Shown here: positions 1 to 12,581 of the stretch, in pieces
How positions within the stretch are numbered: position 1 is the first letter of the stretch
Layout: each line of letters opens with the position of its first letter
NCBI GenBank assembly: GCA_030562195.1
Contig: JAUJPP010000005.1
Location: forward strand, 25,779,106 to 25,843,105
Source: Nipponacmea schrenckii
Lineage: Eukaryota > Mollusca > Gastropoda > Lottiidae
Direction of reading: 5' to 3'
Length of the DNA: 64,000 nucleotides
Position numbers and translations under genes: made by a program
Notes under the pieces: model-generated
Seen by the model: the letters and a program-made list of their open reading frames with translations, nothing else
The model's database searches: none
What the model was told of the DNA's origin: nothing

Positions 1-214
1 ACAGTTTTATCAGATTAGGGCAACTGAGATCAGTCACAAAATAGAAAAAGATGTGGTAAATATGGCCAGTATTCTGTTGCGGTTTCATGTCTCTTTTGTG
101 GAGACGACTTAATATACCAAAAACCTCAGTTCTAATTTAATTTGAAAATAGTTGCGCTACATTAATTTTACACCTCTCTGTTTTTATTTGTGACCTATAC
201 ACTTATATTTATAG

Positions 215-3200
215 CTAATTGGATGAAGTGGAGTAGTTGGGGACCATGTTCATCTTCTTGTGATAAAGGATATGCAACCAAAACTCGTATATGTGTCTCA
301 CAAGTTCAAAACGTGAAATGTTCCGGAAACTTTATTAAAGTACAGTCCTGTAATACCCATCGTTGTCAGAAAATGAATTACTGGACAGAATGGAGTTTAT
401 GGTCTGGTTGCAGTGTTTCTTGTGGTTATGGTTTTCAAGAAAGATTAAGAGAATGTAAATTACAGGTCACACCAAAAACCTCTCTACCACCGTGTGAAGG
501 AAGTTCTTATGACCGCAGATTATGTGTTCATTCATCATGCAACGGTGGTTTGTATTTTAAATTTACAATTGAAAATCAAAATACAGAACAATTCACTGTA
601 CATTTATATACACCCTTATTATAATGTGGATACACATGTATATAGTGTCGTCGCTGTTATTGTAGAAGCATTCAACACTATCTTCATCTATAGAATCAGA
701 TTAAGTATATTGAGGATGTTTCAGATAAGTTTGATTTGACAATTTTGATAAGAAAAATTAGACAAAATAATATAAATTTGTATGTGAGCGTTTTAGAAAT
801 AATTTTATTTCAAGATTTTTCGATAAGCAGCTTTTGACTTATTTTCCTGAACCTTATTATGCAAAATATCTTTTTTTATTCTTATGAGGAAGGAAGTTAT
901 TGCTTTCTCAAATGACTTTCTGCCTTGAATTATGCTGCTTATGGGTCCTATTGAGAATCTCTCATTTCTGTAAACTTTCCAGTCAGGTTTTGTTTCACAA
1001 CACTCGCGATAAAACAACAAATGTTTTTAATTTTCCGTTTTAACAGTAGATCTTCTTTTTGGAAACTCATTATTCAAGAATATTACATGATATAACTAAT
1101 GTAAAGACTATATCCTTTTTTTGTAACTGCTTGACAGCAATTGATCAGTCAAGCAACATCAGCTTTTGTTGCTTCTTTGTGTATTGATAATCCTAAGTTG
1201 ATTTCTTACAGGAAGTGGCGCCATATTAGACAGTATTTCAAAGTTTCCGTCAGTGGCACTTATATGTGATAGAGCTACTCGCGAACACTCAAATTATGTA
1301 GTATGGAAAACACCTGATAGAAATATTATAACTTCTAAAACTCAAACGGACAGGTAAAATTATATTAAAACTGCACCATATTTTATATTGCTACATCTGA
1401 ATCTGAAAACTGTTTAAGAACAGATTTAGATTTTTATACGACCACACATTAATGTGGGCGTATATAGTCGTCGCCTTTGTCTGTCTGTCTTGACGAAACT
1501 TGGTGTGAGTGTTTGTTATAAAACAAGGATGAACTTTATTGAAAATCAGACAAATCGAAATATATTTAATAAGTATATATTTAAGTTATTGCCCTTGTTC
1601 TTGGATACATTGTGGACGTGATAGAGACGAAACTTATTGTGTGTGTTTCTAATCACCCAAGGACGAACTTTAATTAAAAATCAAGAAAAGTCTTTCATTT
1701 ACCGATAATTCTTGTCAACATCCCGGACAACTTGGCTGCCATTATGAATGTAAGCGTATTACGATGGCCATCGCTATTTTTACATAATTATGTAAGCAAT
1801 GTGGTTCCAAACGACTTTTACATGATTGGTTCTGTCTTGATGATTCACATTAATTGAATGCATTCCTTATATTACAGAATTAAGATATCTGGTCCTTATC
1901 TTATCATACACAACTTAAAAGAATCTGATAGAGGACTGTATAAGTGTGCTTTATTGTCAAAGTTACCATATACCAGTAAGTTTCTCTCATGTTATACATC
2001 AGTATTGATACACAATGTAAAGGAGCAGTCTGATTGAGAACAATCTGAGCTGATTAAATCGAAATAAGTATAAGTCTATAACATACGTCTCCAACAAATT
2101 CTGAATCTTTCAACTACAAATACTGACTTGATAATAAATACACTATGTTTAGAATTAACACGAATTCAAGTTGATCAAGTGGATACACATATGTATGTAG
2201 TATCATAAGTATTTTCAGGTATATTTAATTCTCTATTTGATTCTCAAAATTGTGCATATGTTTACGACATTGCTTTATATTCTGTCTCGAATAGCTCACA
2301 ATTTGTGATTTTGAGGTAGAAGTTGAGTTTGTGTTCATTTAATTGATTTATTGCATGTTACAACTGATATAAACTGGCTGATGTTTGGCATTATTTTCAA
2401 TTTTCATCTCGTTTATCATCTTAAAATACCTCTAACTGGTGTCATAAGCCATTGAAATTTGCACAGAAGCAGTATTATTGCACACTCACTGTGTACATAG
2501 TTGATAAAATACTTACACTTTCTGCTTCAGTTTCAACTAATGATTGTCGAAGTCATTTATGTTTAAACGGTGGACAGTGTATAGAGCAGTCTCATATCGG
2601 TGTTTCCAATTCATTATTTGTTTGTGTTTGTAAATCTGGTTATGGCGGTGTGTATTGTACCGAAGGTAAAGCTTATAAATTAGAAACATTTTATCTATAG
2701 ATAATACCAATTACCCACACAATATTGCTCTCTGCAGTAGAAAAGCAAATCAGCAACATTCTGTACTATTTTTACATTGCCAGCTGAGGAAGCTTCATTC
2801 AATTTATCTACAAGTTCTTTCCTGAACCATTCTTCTGTCTTTCTGTATCCTTGTTATATCTAGTCGGTGATGTATTTAAGAGTGGACCATAGGGAAATTA
2901 AATCCAAATGCTCAAAATTCACCCAAGGCCATCTAAAATCAGTTGGCTTTTGAGAGGCTGCCAAGACACCATTTATTTTTTAAACCCAACCCCCGATTCC
3001 CACCTCCACAACCCACACAGGAATTATCTAGATACACCCAAGCATTATGTTTTTTTTGTTTTTTATTTAAAGATAGTGGTTCACGAAATGGCAGTATTGT
3101 TGGTCTTGTTTTCCTTGTTATAATTTTGGGTATAGCTAAAGCACTCCTAGTTTATCTCTGTTGCAGGTATGTTTTCTTTCGTTTTCTAACTTGTTTTGCG

Positions 3201-6200
3201 ATTTTAACCTAATTTGTCTGTTTGCAAAGGAACAGTCTTGATCAAAAATTATTTATTCTCATTATGACAGGGTTTTACTATTATTCCAATAATCATAGCA
3301 ATCAAAATGGAAAGATGGACATATAATAGGAAAGTGACAGAACCATGGTATTTCGCTTGTAATATGGTTCATGGTTTTAGCTTTTGACACATATAGCATT
3401 GTAGAAACATAAACGCTGTGTTATTGGATTCAAACGTGCAATTGATGTACTACAAATATTTATGTTATTGTTTTCTGGTTTTATCAAACTTTGTGAGATC
3501 ATTTATATTGTCGAGATCTTAAACCCTGGAAGTTCTTTTTCCGATAAACAATTTTCATTTATTGCCCTTAATTGAGTTAAGACACTTTGTTTATTGGTTC
3601 AATTGAAAGCTGTTGTTTTTAATTGACAATACATGTTGTGAAAAATTTTAAAAGTTCGCTCAAACTAATCTTGGCCGATAACAGTATACATGTACATGTA
3701 TGGAATTGATCCCGAACAATCTGGACTTTAAGATAAATAAAAGCACTATTATGGATATACTATTTCTTTTTAATTTTTAGCAACGTTTCGATTCACATAC
3801 AGGAATCTTTATCAAGTAAAACAATACTTATACTGTCCACCATGGACATGAGCTGCACCCTATCCTACACTGACCAATTTTTATCAAACTGGCTTTCTAA
3901 GCTGATTAGGACTGTCCTTAACTCACATAATCTATTTGTAGGTGTAGAAAGTCAGTAGAAATTAAGATAGTGAAAGATAAAACTAAGGAGGATGGTATGT
4001 TTGATTTATAAAATTTTAGTTCTCAAGAATGGTTATTATGAGTATACATATTCATCAGGGAACTTACCTGGTGTCATAAAGTAACAGAATCTCTTAAAAT
4101 CTTTAAAACTCGCAAAACTAAGTCATTTTTGAAAAACGCTTAATCAATTTATTAAGCTTTTTTCAATAATTAAATGCATCTTAATGGATAATTACTTAGT
4201 TTTTATACGCCCACATGAATATGTGGACGTATATTGTCGTCGCCCCTGTCTGTCGGTCCGTCGGTCCGTCAACATTTGTAGTAGACACTATAGAAGCTAC
4301 AATTTTATATGGATTTTAATGAAACTTGATTTGAGCATTGGAATTGATAAGACGTGTATATGTGGACGTATATTGTCGTCGCCCCTGTCTGTCGGTCCGT
4401 CGGTCCGTCAACATTTGTTGTAAACACTATAGAAGCTACAATTTTATATGGATTTTAATGAAACTTGATTTGAGCATTGGAATTGATAAGACGGCGTTCA
4501 AGTTTGATTTTTACGATTTTTCGAAGAACGGTTTTTTAATTATTGCACCTGTCTCTATATTTGTTGTAGACACAATAGAAGCTACGCTACAATTTTCAAT
4601 GGATTTTAATGAAAATTGGAGTGAGCATTGGAATTGATAAGACGGCGGTCAAGTTCGAATTAGAAGATTTTTTGATGAACAGTTTTTGAATTATTGCCCT
4701 TGACATCACATCAAAATTTATTGATGATGCAATAGAAGCTACAATTTTCGATGGATTTGAATAAAACTTGGTATGCGTATTGGAATTGATAAGGTGGTGG
4801 TCAAGTTCGAATTTCACGATTTTTCTATGAACGGTTTTTGAGTTATTGCCCCTGACTTAGTAAAATTGCGTCATAATTTTATTGCGGGTGCAATAGAAGA
4901 TACAATTTTCAATAGATTTTGATGAAATTTGGTGGAAGCTACAATTTTTGTAAGCATTTTGATGAAATTTAGTGCGAGCATTGAAAAAATATTCAATAAA
5001 TGTGGTTATTGCTCAATTTTTTATTCAAATTCAATGCTGCCAGTGGGCGTATGTTACCTTGCCTGACAAGCTTTCTTTTTGATATTTATTTATTTTTTTA
5101 TGTTATTTATGGAAGCAGGTACTGATGTAAATTTAAACCAAATTTAAAATTTTCAAATTTTATATACATTCTAAACCTATTATCCCTTTCAGATATGATT
5201 TCTACTTGCTCTTTATGATCTACTGTACATGTATTTGTCAAATTGACGTCATTTTTAATTTTATAACAATTGGTTTAATACACAGGCCTTCAATTTCTCC
5301 TTTAATTCGTTCTTTTACAGATTCCAAGAAATCAGTTCTTAATATGCTAAAGACCGTATTTCGTAGGAAACGAGAAGATAAGGTCGATGGCAGGAAGGAA
5401 AATGGTAAACCAAAGCCTCCTCAAAAAACTGAAAATGTAACAGAAGTAAAAGCGGAAAGAGAAACATTGCCTAAAAATGTAACTAATCCAAGTCTTAATA
5501 AGGAGCAGAGCTCTACTAGTCGTAAAACATTGCTTGGTGTTAGATCTTCATTAAAAGATAATATTAATAATCTTTTAGATGGAGTCACCCAGGTCATAAA
5601 GAAAGGGTCAGCCAACGTAGTTAGCAGTAAAACGAGAGTTGTTGAAAACACCGGCAATTCTTTAGATAACATTATCCAAGGTATAAAAAAACACATTCCA
5701 GGTACCTCTAAAGACAAATTGCCACCTTCTAGCAAAAATTCCCAGACATTCGATGAAAAAAGTGAGAATACAAATGAACTCAGTACAGATTCAAATTCAG
5801 ATACAACTGTATTCAGTATATATGATACAGATAGTGCGGAGAATAGTGAGAATATGACTACAGATATTTCTAATTATTCTTTTGGCGTCACTAAATACTA
5901 CCCTATCTCAATAGCTAAACCGGTGACCACTGATAATAAACTAGATAAAAGTCGCAAAAAATCTTCTGAAGATTTAGCCAATTCTTTTTTAGACTGTACA
6001 AGAGAAATTTGGTCCTCTGAAACCAATATATCTTGTCCAAGGAATGTTCCTAGTATTCACCCTGACATACAATTGCATTCTACCTCGTCAACAGATAGTG
6101 CATTTGGGAAGAAACCTGAAATATTGTATTCTGGGATAATTGAAATGGGTACAACTGGAGATCACGTATTGAAACAAGTACAATTTAATACATCATCAGA

Positions 6201-9200
6201 TAGAAGTGTAGAAAATAAAGTTGACCAAGTTACTGCTGAGAGGAGAGAAATCAATCAACTTGAAATAAGACAAATAGATATAACGAATTCTGATACTTCA
6301 AAACTCCACAACACTCAAGTCAAAACAATAGAAACTTCAGAATCAGTCAATGATAAAGAAAAATGCACAGATTCAAAGGGTGTCCAGGGTGAAGCTACTG
6401 GTTCAGTGTCAGATGATCCAAACGAAAGAGAATTATTATCAAGATTAGAAATTTTAAGTTATGAATTCAAGAAAATAGATGATACCGTATATTGTAATAC
6501 ACACAAAACAAGGATTTTAATTGAGGCTTTGAATAACAGTAGAAAAGAAATGGTAATATGTGAACATGGCTTCATGCCCATGCTAAATGATGATGAAATG
6601 TTTTCAATATGTTGCAGAAAACACCATCTCCGCATATTAGATTTGATTGATGGGTATACTGCTGGCTATTCAAAAAGACAGGATGAAAAGAATTCAGTTC
6701 CGTCTAATTTTGAAAACAGCAATATACCAAGTCATACAACTAACAAAATATCATCAATGGAAGAAGTAAAATCTATGAATATTTCAGGACATGACAAAGA
6801 AGGCTTGATTTCAATGGATGGTTTTGAAGGAATGCTTGCTCCCAAGGGCACAGACAAATGGTACAGCGCTCCATTATCACGACCTCAGTCTGACAGCGTT
6901 AACCCTGCTCAGTTGGTACTACCTAAAAAAGATGACGCCAAATCTCACTTAAGTTCAGAACATGACAAAAGACGAAGTACCTCACCAATAACGATCGACT
7001 CCTTGTTAAAATCTATCAGTATTAAGCCTTCGACGTCGGTCGATAGTGTTGAGAGCAAGAAATCTCACCAGACCTCTTCTAGTTCTATATCAATGCTCCC
7101 GTCGCAGAACACAGACAATGGGGAATTGTACAGCACTCCATTGTCACCGCCACAGTCTGATAACTTTAAATGTTTTCAGATGGTACTACCTCAAAAAGAA
7201 GCCAAATCTAGTTTTACTTCAGAACATGACAAAAGACGAAGTACCTCACCAATAACGATTGACTCCTTGTTAAAATCTATCAGTATTAAGCATTCGACGT
7301 CGGTCGATAGTGTTGAGGGCAAGAAATCACACCAGACCTCTTCTAGTTCTATATCAATGCTCCCGTCGCAGAACACAGACAAGGGGAAAGTGTTCACCAC
7401 TCCATTGTCACCGCCACAGTCTGATAACTTTAAATGTTCCCCGATGGTACTACCTCAAAAAGAAGCTAAATATAGTTTTACTTCAGAACATGACAAAGAA
7501 AGTTCCTCACCTATTACAATATACTCAGTGTTAAAGCCTATTAAGTGTTCCACATCAGTTGATAGTGTTGAGAGCAAAAAATCCATTCAAATTTCTCCAA
7601 GTTCCATATTAATACTCCCAACACAGCGCACAGATGAAGAGGGGTTTTACAGCACTCCATTGTCACCGTCACAGTCTGATAACTTTAAATGTTCTAAGAT
7701 GCTACTATCTCAAAAAGAAGAAGCCAAATCTAACCATGCTACAGAACATGACAAAGAAAGTTCCTCACCAATAACGATATACTCCGTTCTAAAGCCTATT
7801 AAGCGTTCCACATCAGTTGATAGTGTTGAGAGCAAGAAATCCAACCAAACCTCTTCTAGTTCTATATTAATACCCCCACTACAGAGCACAGACAAAAGGG
7901 GATTGTACAGCACTTCATTGTCACCGTCACAGCCTGGTAGTTTTAAGAGTTCTATGATGGTACTACCTCAAAAAGAAGACGCCAAAGCTAGCATTACTTC
8001 AGAACATGACAAAGGAAATGTCTCATCAATAAAGATTGACTCCGTGCTAAAATCTATTAAGCATTCCAAGTCGGTTGATAGTATCGAGAACAATAAATGC
8101 ACTGACAAAGGGGAATTGTACAGCACTTCATTGTCACTGCCACAGTTTGATAACTTTAAATGTTCTCCGATGCTACTATCTCAAAAAGAAGAAGCCAAAT
8201 CTAACCTTGCTACAGAACAAGACAATGAAAGATCCTCACCAATAACGATATACTCCGTTCTAAAGCCTATTAAGCGTTCCACATCAGTTGATAGTGTTGA
8301 GAGCAAGAAATCCAACCAAACCTCTTCTAGTTCTATATTAATACCCCCACTACAGCGCACAGACAAAAGGGAATTGTACAGCACTTCATTGTCACCGTCA
8401 CAGCCTGGTAGTTTTAAGAGTTCTCTGATGGTACTGCCTCAAAAAGAAGAAGCCAAAGCTAGCATTACTTCAGAACATCACAAAGGAAATTCCTCATCAA
8501 TAAAGATTGACTCCGTGCTAAAATCTATTAAGCATTCCAAGTCAGTTGATAGTATCGAGAGCAATAAATACACTGACAAAAGGGGATTGTACAGCACTTC
8601 ATTGTCACCGCCAGAGTCGGATTTCTTTAACAGTTCTCTGATGGTACCGACTAAAAAAAAGAAAAACAATTCTAACTTTATTTCAGAACATGACACGGGG
8701 GGTTTCTCGCCATCAAGGAGTGACTGCTTTTTGAAATCTAACTGTAATACGTCTTTCAAATCTGCTGGTAGTTTTGCGGTCAAGAGATCACACCAGACTT
8801 CTTCTAGTTCTGTATCAGTGCGTTCATCACAAGACACAGTTAAAGGGGTATTGCACAGCGGTCTATTATCACCTTCACAGTCTGATACCAAATATAACCT
8901 TACTTCAGAACATGACAAAGGAATTTCCTTGCCAATAACGAGTGACTTTGTATTGAAATGTATCACTAGTTCGTCGTCCACAGCTGTTGGTAGTGTTGAG
9001 AGCAAGACATTTTACCAGACCTCTGCTCGTTCTAGACCAAATCTCTCACCAGAAGACATTTATAAAGTAGAATTGTACAGCACTCCATCGGTTGATAGTG
9101 TCGAGAGCAAGATATCACACCAGACCTCTTCTAGTTGTATATCAATGCTCCCACCTCAGAACACAGACAAAGGGGAATTATGCCACACTCCAGTGTCACC

Positions 9201-12200
9201 GCCACAGTCTAATAACTTTAAATGTTCGCCGATGGTACTACCTCAAAAAGCCAAATCTAGCCTTACTTCAGAACATGACACAGGAACTTCTTTGCCAATA
9301 ATGATTGACTACGTGTTAACATCTGTCACTATTACCCCTACCACATCGGTTGGTAGTGAAGAGAGCAAGATATACTATCAAACCTCATCTAAATCTAAAC
9401 CAATGCTCCCAACACAAGACACAGAAAAATTGAACGCACCATTGTCACCGCTACAGTCTAACTGCATTAACCGTTCCCCGATGATACCACCTCAAAAAGA
9501 AGAAGCCAGATCTAACTTGAGCAGAAAAGTCAAACAACAGTCTTCTAGTTCAATACTCTCACCACAACGCTCAGACAAATTGGAAGTGTACAGTTCTGCA
9601 CTGTCACCGCCACTGTATGGTAGCTATGACAGTACTTCAATGGTGCCACCTCCAAAAGAAGAAGCCAAATCTTACTTTACTTCAGAACATCACAAAAGGA
9701 GTTCCTTGACAATGGATGACTTCTTTTTGAAATCTATCACTATAACGCCTTCGTCGTCCACACCTGTTGGTTGTGTTGAGAGCAAGACATTTTACCAGAC
9801 CTCTGCTCGTTCTAGACCAAAGCTCTCACCAGAAGACACATACAATGTAGAATTGTACAGCACTCCATCGGTTGATAGTGTCGAGAGCAAGATATCACAC
9901 CAGACCTCTTCTAGTTCTATAGCAATGCTCCCACCGCAGAACACAGACAAAGGGGAATTGTACACCACTCCATTGTCACCGCCACAGTCTGATAACTTTA
10001 AATGTTCGCCGATGGTACTACCTCTAAAAGCCAAATCTAGCCTTACTTCAGAACATGACACAGGAACTTCCTTGCCAATAATGATTGACTCCGTGTTAAC
10101 ATCTATCACTATTACCCCTACCACATCGATTGGTAGTGAAGAGAGCAAGATATCCCATCAAACATCATCTAGATCCAAACCAATGCTCACAACACAAGGC
10201 ACAGAAAAATTGAACGCACCATTGTCACCGCTACAGTCTAACTGCATTAACCGTTCCCCGATGATACCACCTCAAAAAGAAGAAGCCAGATCTAACTTGA
10301 GCATAAAAGTCAAACAACAGTCTTCTAGTTCAATACTCTCACCGCAACGCTCAGACAAATTGGAAGTGTACAGTTCTGCACTGTCACCGCCACTGTATGG
10401 TAGCTATGATAGTACTTTAATGGTACCACCTCCAAAAGAAGAAGCCAAATCTAACTTTACTTCAGAACATCACAAAAGGAGTTCCTTGCCAACGGATGAC
10501 TTCTTTTTAAAATCTATCACTATAACGCCTTCCACATCGGGTGATACTTTCGAGAGCAAGAAATCAAACCAGACCTCTTCTAAATTATTGATATCAAGTG
10601 TAACAATACAACCTAAAGACCAAGCGGAATTTAGTTATGCTTCATCGGCATCGCCGCAATCTGATGAAACCAAAAATATCACTGAAACAAAGTTAAGCTT
10701 TCAATCTAATAATTGGGATGTCTGTGAAAGCAAAGTTGATCAAGAAATGGAAGAAGACTTTCAAAATCTTAAGAAAGCTGATCCACATTACTTATCACAC
10801 TTTCAAACTGTTAGTACTCCAAACAGAGCAGAAAAAAAAATTATGATTACTCAAGAACCTCCGTTAAAAAATCATGAAAAGCACGACGTTTCTAATGTTT
10901 CCCTGAGGTCTATGCCGGATTTAGATGAAAGTCAAAACTTCAATCCATTAGGAAACCTATCCCAGGATTCACAGAATACAACCAATGCATCTAATTATAT
11001 GTCAATGATGTCTGCTACTGAAAAGGGTCAGAGCAGTTTGGAGGATGAGAACAGAGGATTTGAAGGTGAAAAAAGTGTGAATTTAAGTGATTTGCATTAC
11101 ACATTTAGCCCCGAGGCAACAGATGATGGTTCACCTATTACTAATTCTGGATCACCTCAGAAGAAACCGGGGTATGTGCCAATGAACCCATATTCTATCA
11201 CGTATGACGAATCTGAAACTTCCTCAACAAAGATTACGTCCAGCAGTCAAACCTCAACCATATCAAGCTATGGCAGTCTGATGGATAGTCCCTCCAAAGG
11301 AACTACATGTATATCAAAAGACTCGATTCACAACAAAGTTATAGATGTTCAAGGCAACGGAGAGTCATGTTCCAGTTCCGACCAGCTCACATCCCATTCC
11401 AATGAAACCAGTCATAAGGACTCGACAAAGAGAAAAGCCTTAAGCGATGCCGACAGTGCCAATACTTCACATTCAAATTCCCCACATTCTAATCCATCGC
11501 TTCACTTAGATGATGACTCTTTAGTTCAAACTGCCGGTTCAGTAAAACGGTTATCAGCCCTCTTTATGTCCCCCACTCATATTCCAGATTCACCAGAGAT
11601 GGTCAACAAATCCAAAATCGTTACTGGAGAACCAAAAAAGGAGAAATCTTCTCAGATTCCATCTGAGAAGGCATCTACAGATCCAGCCCATGGATCGATA
11701 TTGCCTAAATCAGTTTCTGTTACAGAAAGATGTACACAATATTCCCAATACATAAGACAAAACACTGAATCTACTGTCAATGAAGGGATTAGTGAAGATA
11801 CGATGCCTCTAGAAAGCGAGCTAACTGAAACAAATCAAAATTTCCGTTGTACGGTGACAGAATCTCCATTCCAAATTTTTAAAAGCAATTCAATCAGTAG
11901 CTCTTCATCCTTTTATTCGGATAACGATACACCAACGTTATTACCATGTGCAACAAATATACCTGACCAGTTTGCACAATCTTCATCAGAAATTAGTGAT
12001 AGTTGTGTAACAGAGGTGTCCTTTAACACAAAGTTTTGTGATGATGCTGGTGACGTTTATGATGAATATATCAATATAAACAAATTTAGTAGGATAATGC
12101 GCCCTATCCCAGAAGAAGATTCTTTAGACGAATCTATTGACTTTAAATCGCCATATACATCAACGACGGAGTTTGAATCTGTGATAGATTCTGAATCTAA

Positions 12201-12396
12201 CATCTTAGGACCATCAGGTTCTGATTATAAAAGTCCTTGGCCATCAGATTATTGGTTGAATAAAAATGAGGCTGAAGATAATGATCATGTACCAGATGAA
12301 ACCGAAAGCAATAATAGTTGTCTCTATGATGGTAACGCAAGGGTTTCAAGCCCATTGTGGAGTAGCTTTTATATGGACGATGATAAGTCAGACTAA
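215..12396 (+). CDS. TSP1-Ig-EGF single-pass membrane protein with giant cytoplasmic tail (5' part off window)
   Basis: Eight exons with matching phases: 215-544, 1212-1353, 1878-1975, 2531-2665, 3073-3165, 3942-3994, 5321-12396; the start lies upstream of the window, since the first visible exon opens in phase 1. (Seven exons are listed; the eighth or more are upstream.) Exon 215-544 encodes two thrombospondin type 1 repeats with WMKWSSW and WTEWSLW and a CSVSCG motif, the usual C-mannosylation and cysteine pattern. 1212-1975 encodes one Ig-like domain (C...W, then DRGLYKC). 2531-2665 encodes an EGF-like domain with six cysteines. 3073-3165 encodes a hydrophobic TM helix (GLVFLVIILGIAKALLVYL) ending CCR. 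3942-3994 is a basic juxtamembrane exon. The last exon gives ~2,358 cytoplasmic residues, rich in Ser, Thr, Lys and Pro, ending at TAA 12394-12396. Extracellular adhesion or ligand binding plus intracellular scaffolding is inferred. I do not recognise an orthologue. Confidence 0.85.
1435..1760 (+). repeat. (GTCC)n/160-bp element, truncated copy in intron
   Basis: It begins with the family head, a TATACG-type stem with CCACA then TGTGGGCGTATA, followed by GTCGTCGCC and a TCTGTCTGTC stretch. Degenerate monomer text (GACGAAACTTGGTGTGAG, TTATTGCCCTTG) follows. It lies in the intron after the first Ig half-exon. Confidence 0.65.
4005..5195 (+). repeat. TTAA-type MITE copy split by a later element
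   Basis: 4013-4203 matches the left part of the MITE at 55604-55933 (shared GTTCTCAA.AATGG, GTGTCATAAAGTAACA, TCAATTTATTA). 5090-5195 matches its right part (TTTTTTATGTTATTTATG, AGCAGGTAC, ACATTCTAA). Between them sits the 4204-5073 element, so the MITE is older. It lies in the intron before the giant exon; its ends are worn. Confidence 0.6.
4204..5073 (+). mobile_element. (GTCC)n/160-bp non-autonomous element nested in MITE
   Basis: It starts with a near-palindrome (TATACGCCCACA ... TGTGGACGTATA), then a GTCGGTCCGTCGGTCCGTC run, then ~150-160-bp monomers (AGAAGCTACAATTTT, GAAACTTG, GAGCATTGGAATTGATAAG, GAGTTATTGCCC). It ends with CCAGTGGGCGTATGTTACC, the same end as the 26.4-kb copy. The head with its first monomer is duplicated 137 bp apart (~4207 and ~4344). 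No transposase is visible. It resembles the bivalve 'pearl' elements (160-bp core repeats plus an ACGG microsatellite), which is inference from memory of that family. Confidence 0.65.
6424..6666 (+). other. Cys/His-rich folded module in receptor tail
   Basis: Within the otherwise low-complexity tail, this ~80-residue stretch has mixed hydrophobic and charged composition (LLSRLEILSYEF at its start) and a spaced Cys/His set: YCNTH, then ICEHG, then CCRKHH, then LRILDLIDGY. The pattern would suit a small zinc-binding fold, but it matches no finger family I can name. It lies between the membrane-proximal Ser/Thr-rich stretch and the repeat array. Confidence 0.4.
6850..10600 (+). repeat. Coding tandem repeats in receptor tail (~17 units, up to ~88 codons)
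   Basis: The protein repeats a unit built of TD(K)xxLYSTPLSPPQSD, then KxxxMVLPQKEEAK, then SEHDK, then SPITIxSVLKxI, then STSVDSVESKKSHQTSSSS. I count about 17 full or partial copies, the complete ones about 86-88 residues (~260 nt). Some are truncated to ~35-50 residues. Two higher-order duplications are visible: a two-unit block near 7700 recurs ~471 nt later, and a four-unit block around 9000-9780 recurs 780 nt later at 9780-10560. All copies stay in frame. Recurrent SP/TP sites and YSVL (a YxxPhi-type motif) occur in several units. Confidence 0.9.
10990..12090 (+). other. Candidate SH2-docking tyrosines at the end of the receptor tail
   Basis: Two YxxM motifs, YMSM (codons ~10996-11007) and YVPM (codons 11173-11184), fit the consensus for the PI3-kinase p85 SH2 domain. 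A third site, DEYINI near 12060-12080, fits the YxN consensus for Grb2-type SH2 domains. Their presence is seen directly; phosphorylation and binding are inferred. They lie beyond the repeat array, about 450 to 80 residues from the C terminus. Confidence 0.5.
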
Positions 12397-12400
12397 TTCT

Positions 12401-12406
12401 AATAAA
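12401..12406 (+). terminator. Polyadenylation signal AATAAA
   Basis: AATAAA sits five bases after the stop codon of the receptor gene. It is the nearest canonical signal and would give a very short 3' UTR; other AT-rich signals follow, so its use is not certain. Confidence 0.35.
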
Positions 12407-12581
12407 TACTCTAGGTGATTGTAATGATTATTATTATTATCTTTATCATTTTTATTTTTTGTTGATATTTTGTGATTTATTAATCTCTTGTATATCAAAT
12501 TTTTAAACTTGTTTAACTGTGATAATACAAATATATTCCTTTTTGTTTTGAACGTGTTATACACATGAATTCTACTATTTT

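Noticed and set aside
4184..4637. ORFs with repeated CRRPCLSVRRSVN text
   Set aside because: They translate the (GTCC)n head and monomers of a mobile element, in several copies and frames.
5206..5320. Start of the 2,396-codon open frame upstream of the giant exon
   Set aside because: A clear acceptor at 5311-5320 (TCTTTTACAG) in the phase required by exon 3942-3994 shows this part is intron.
7191..10148. Several antisense ORFs of 67-175 codons inside the receptor tail
   Set aside because: They repeat with the coding units and are reverse-strand shadows of the Ser-rich repeats; no domain or splice support.
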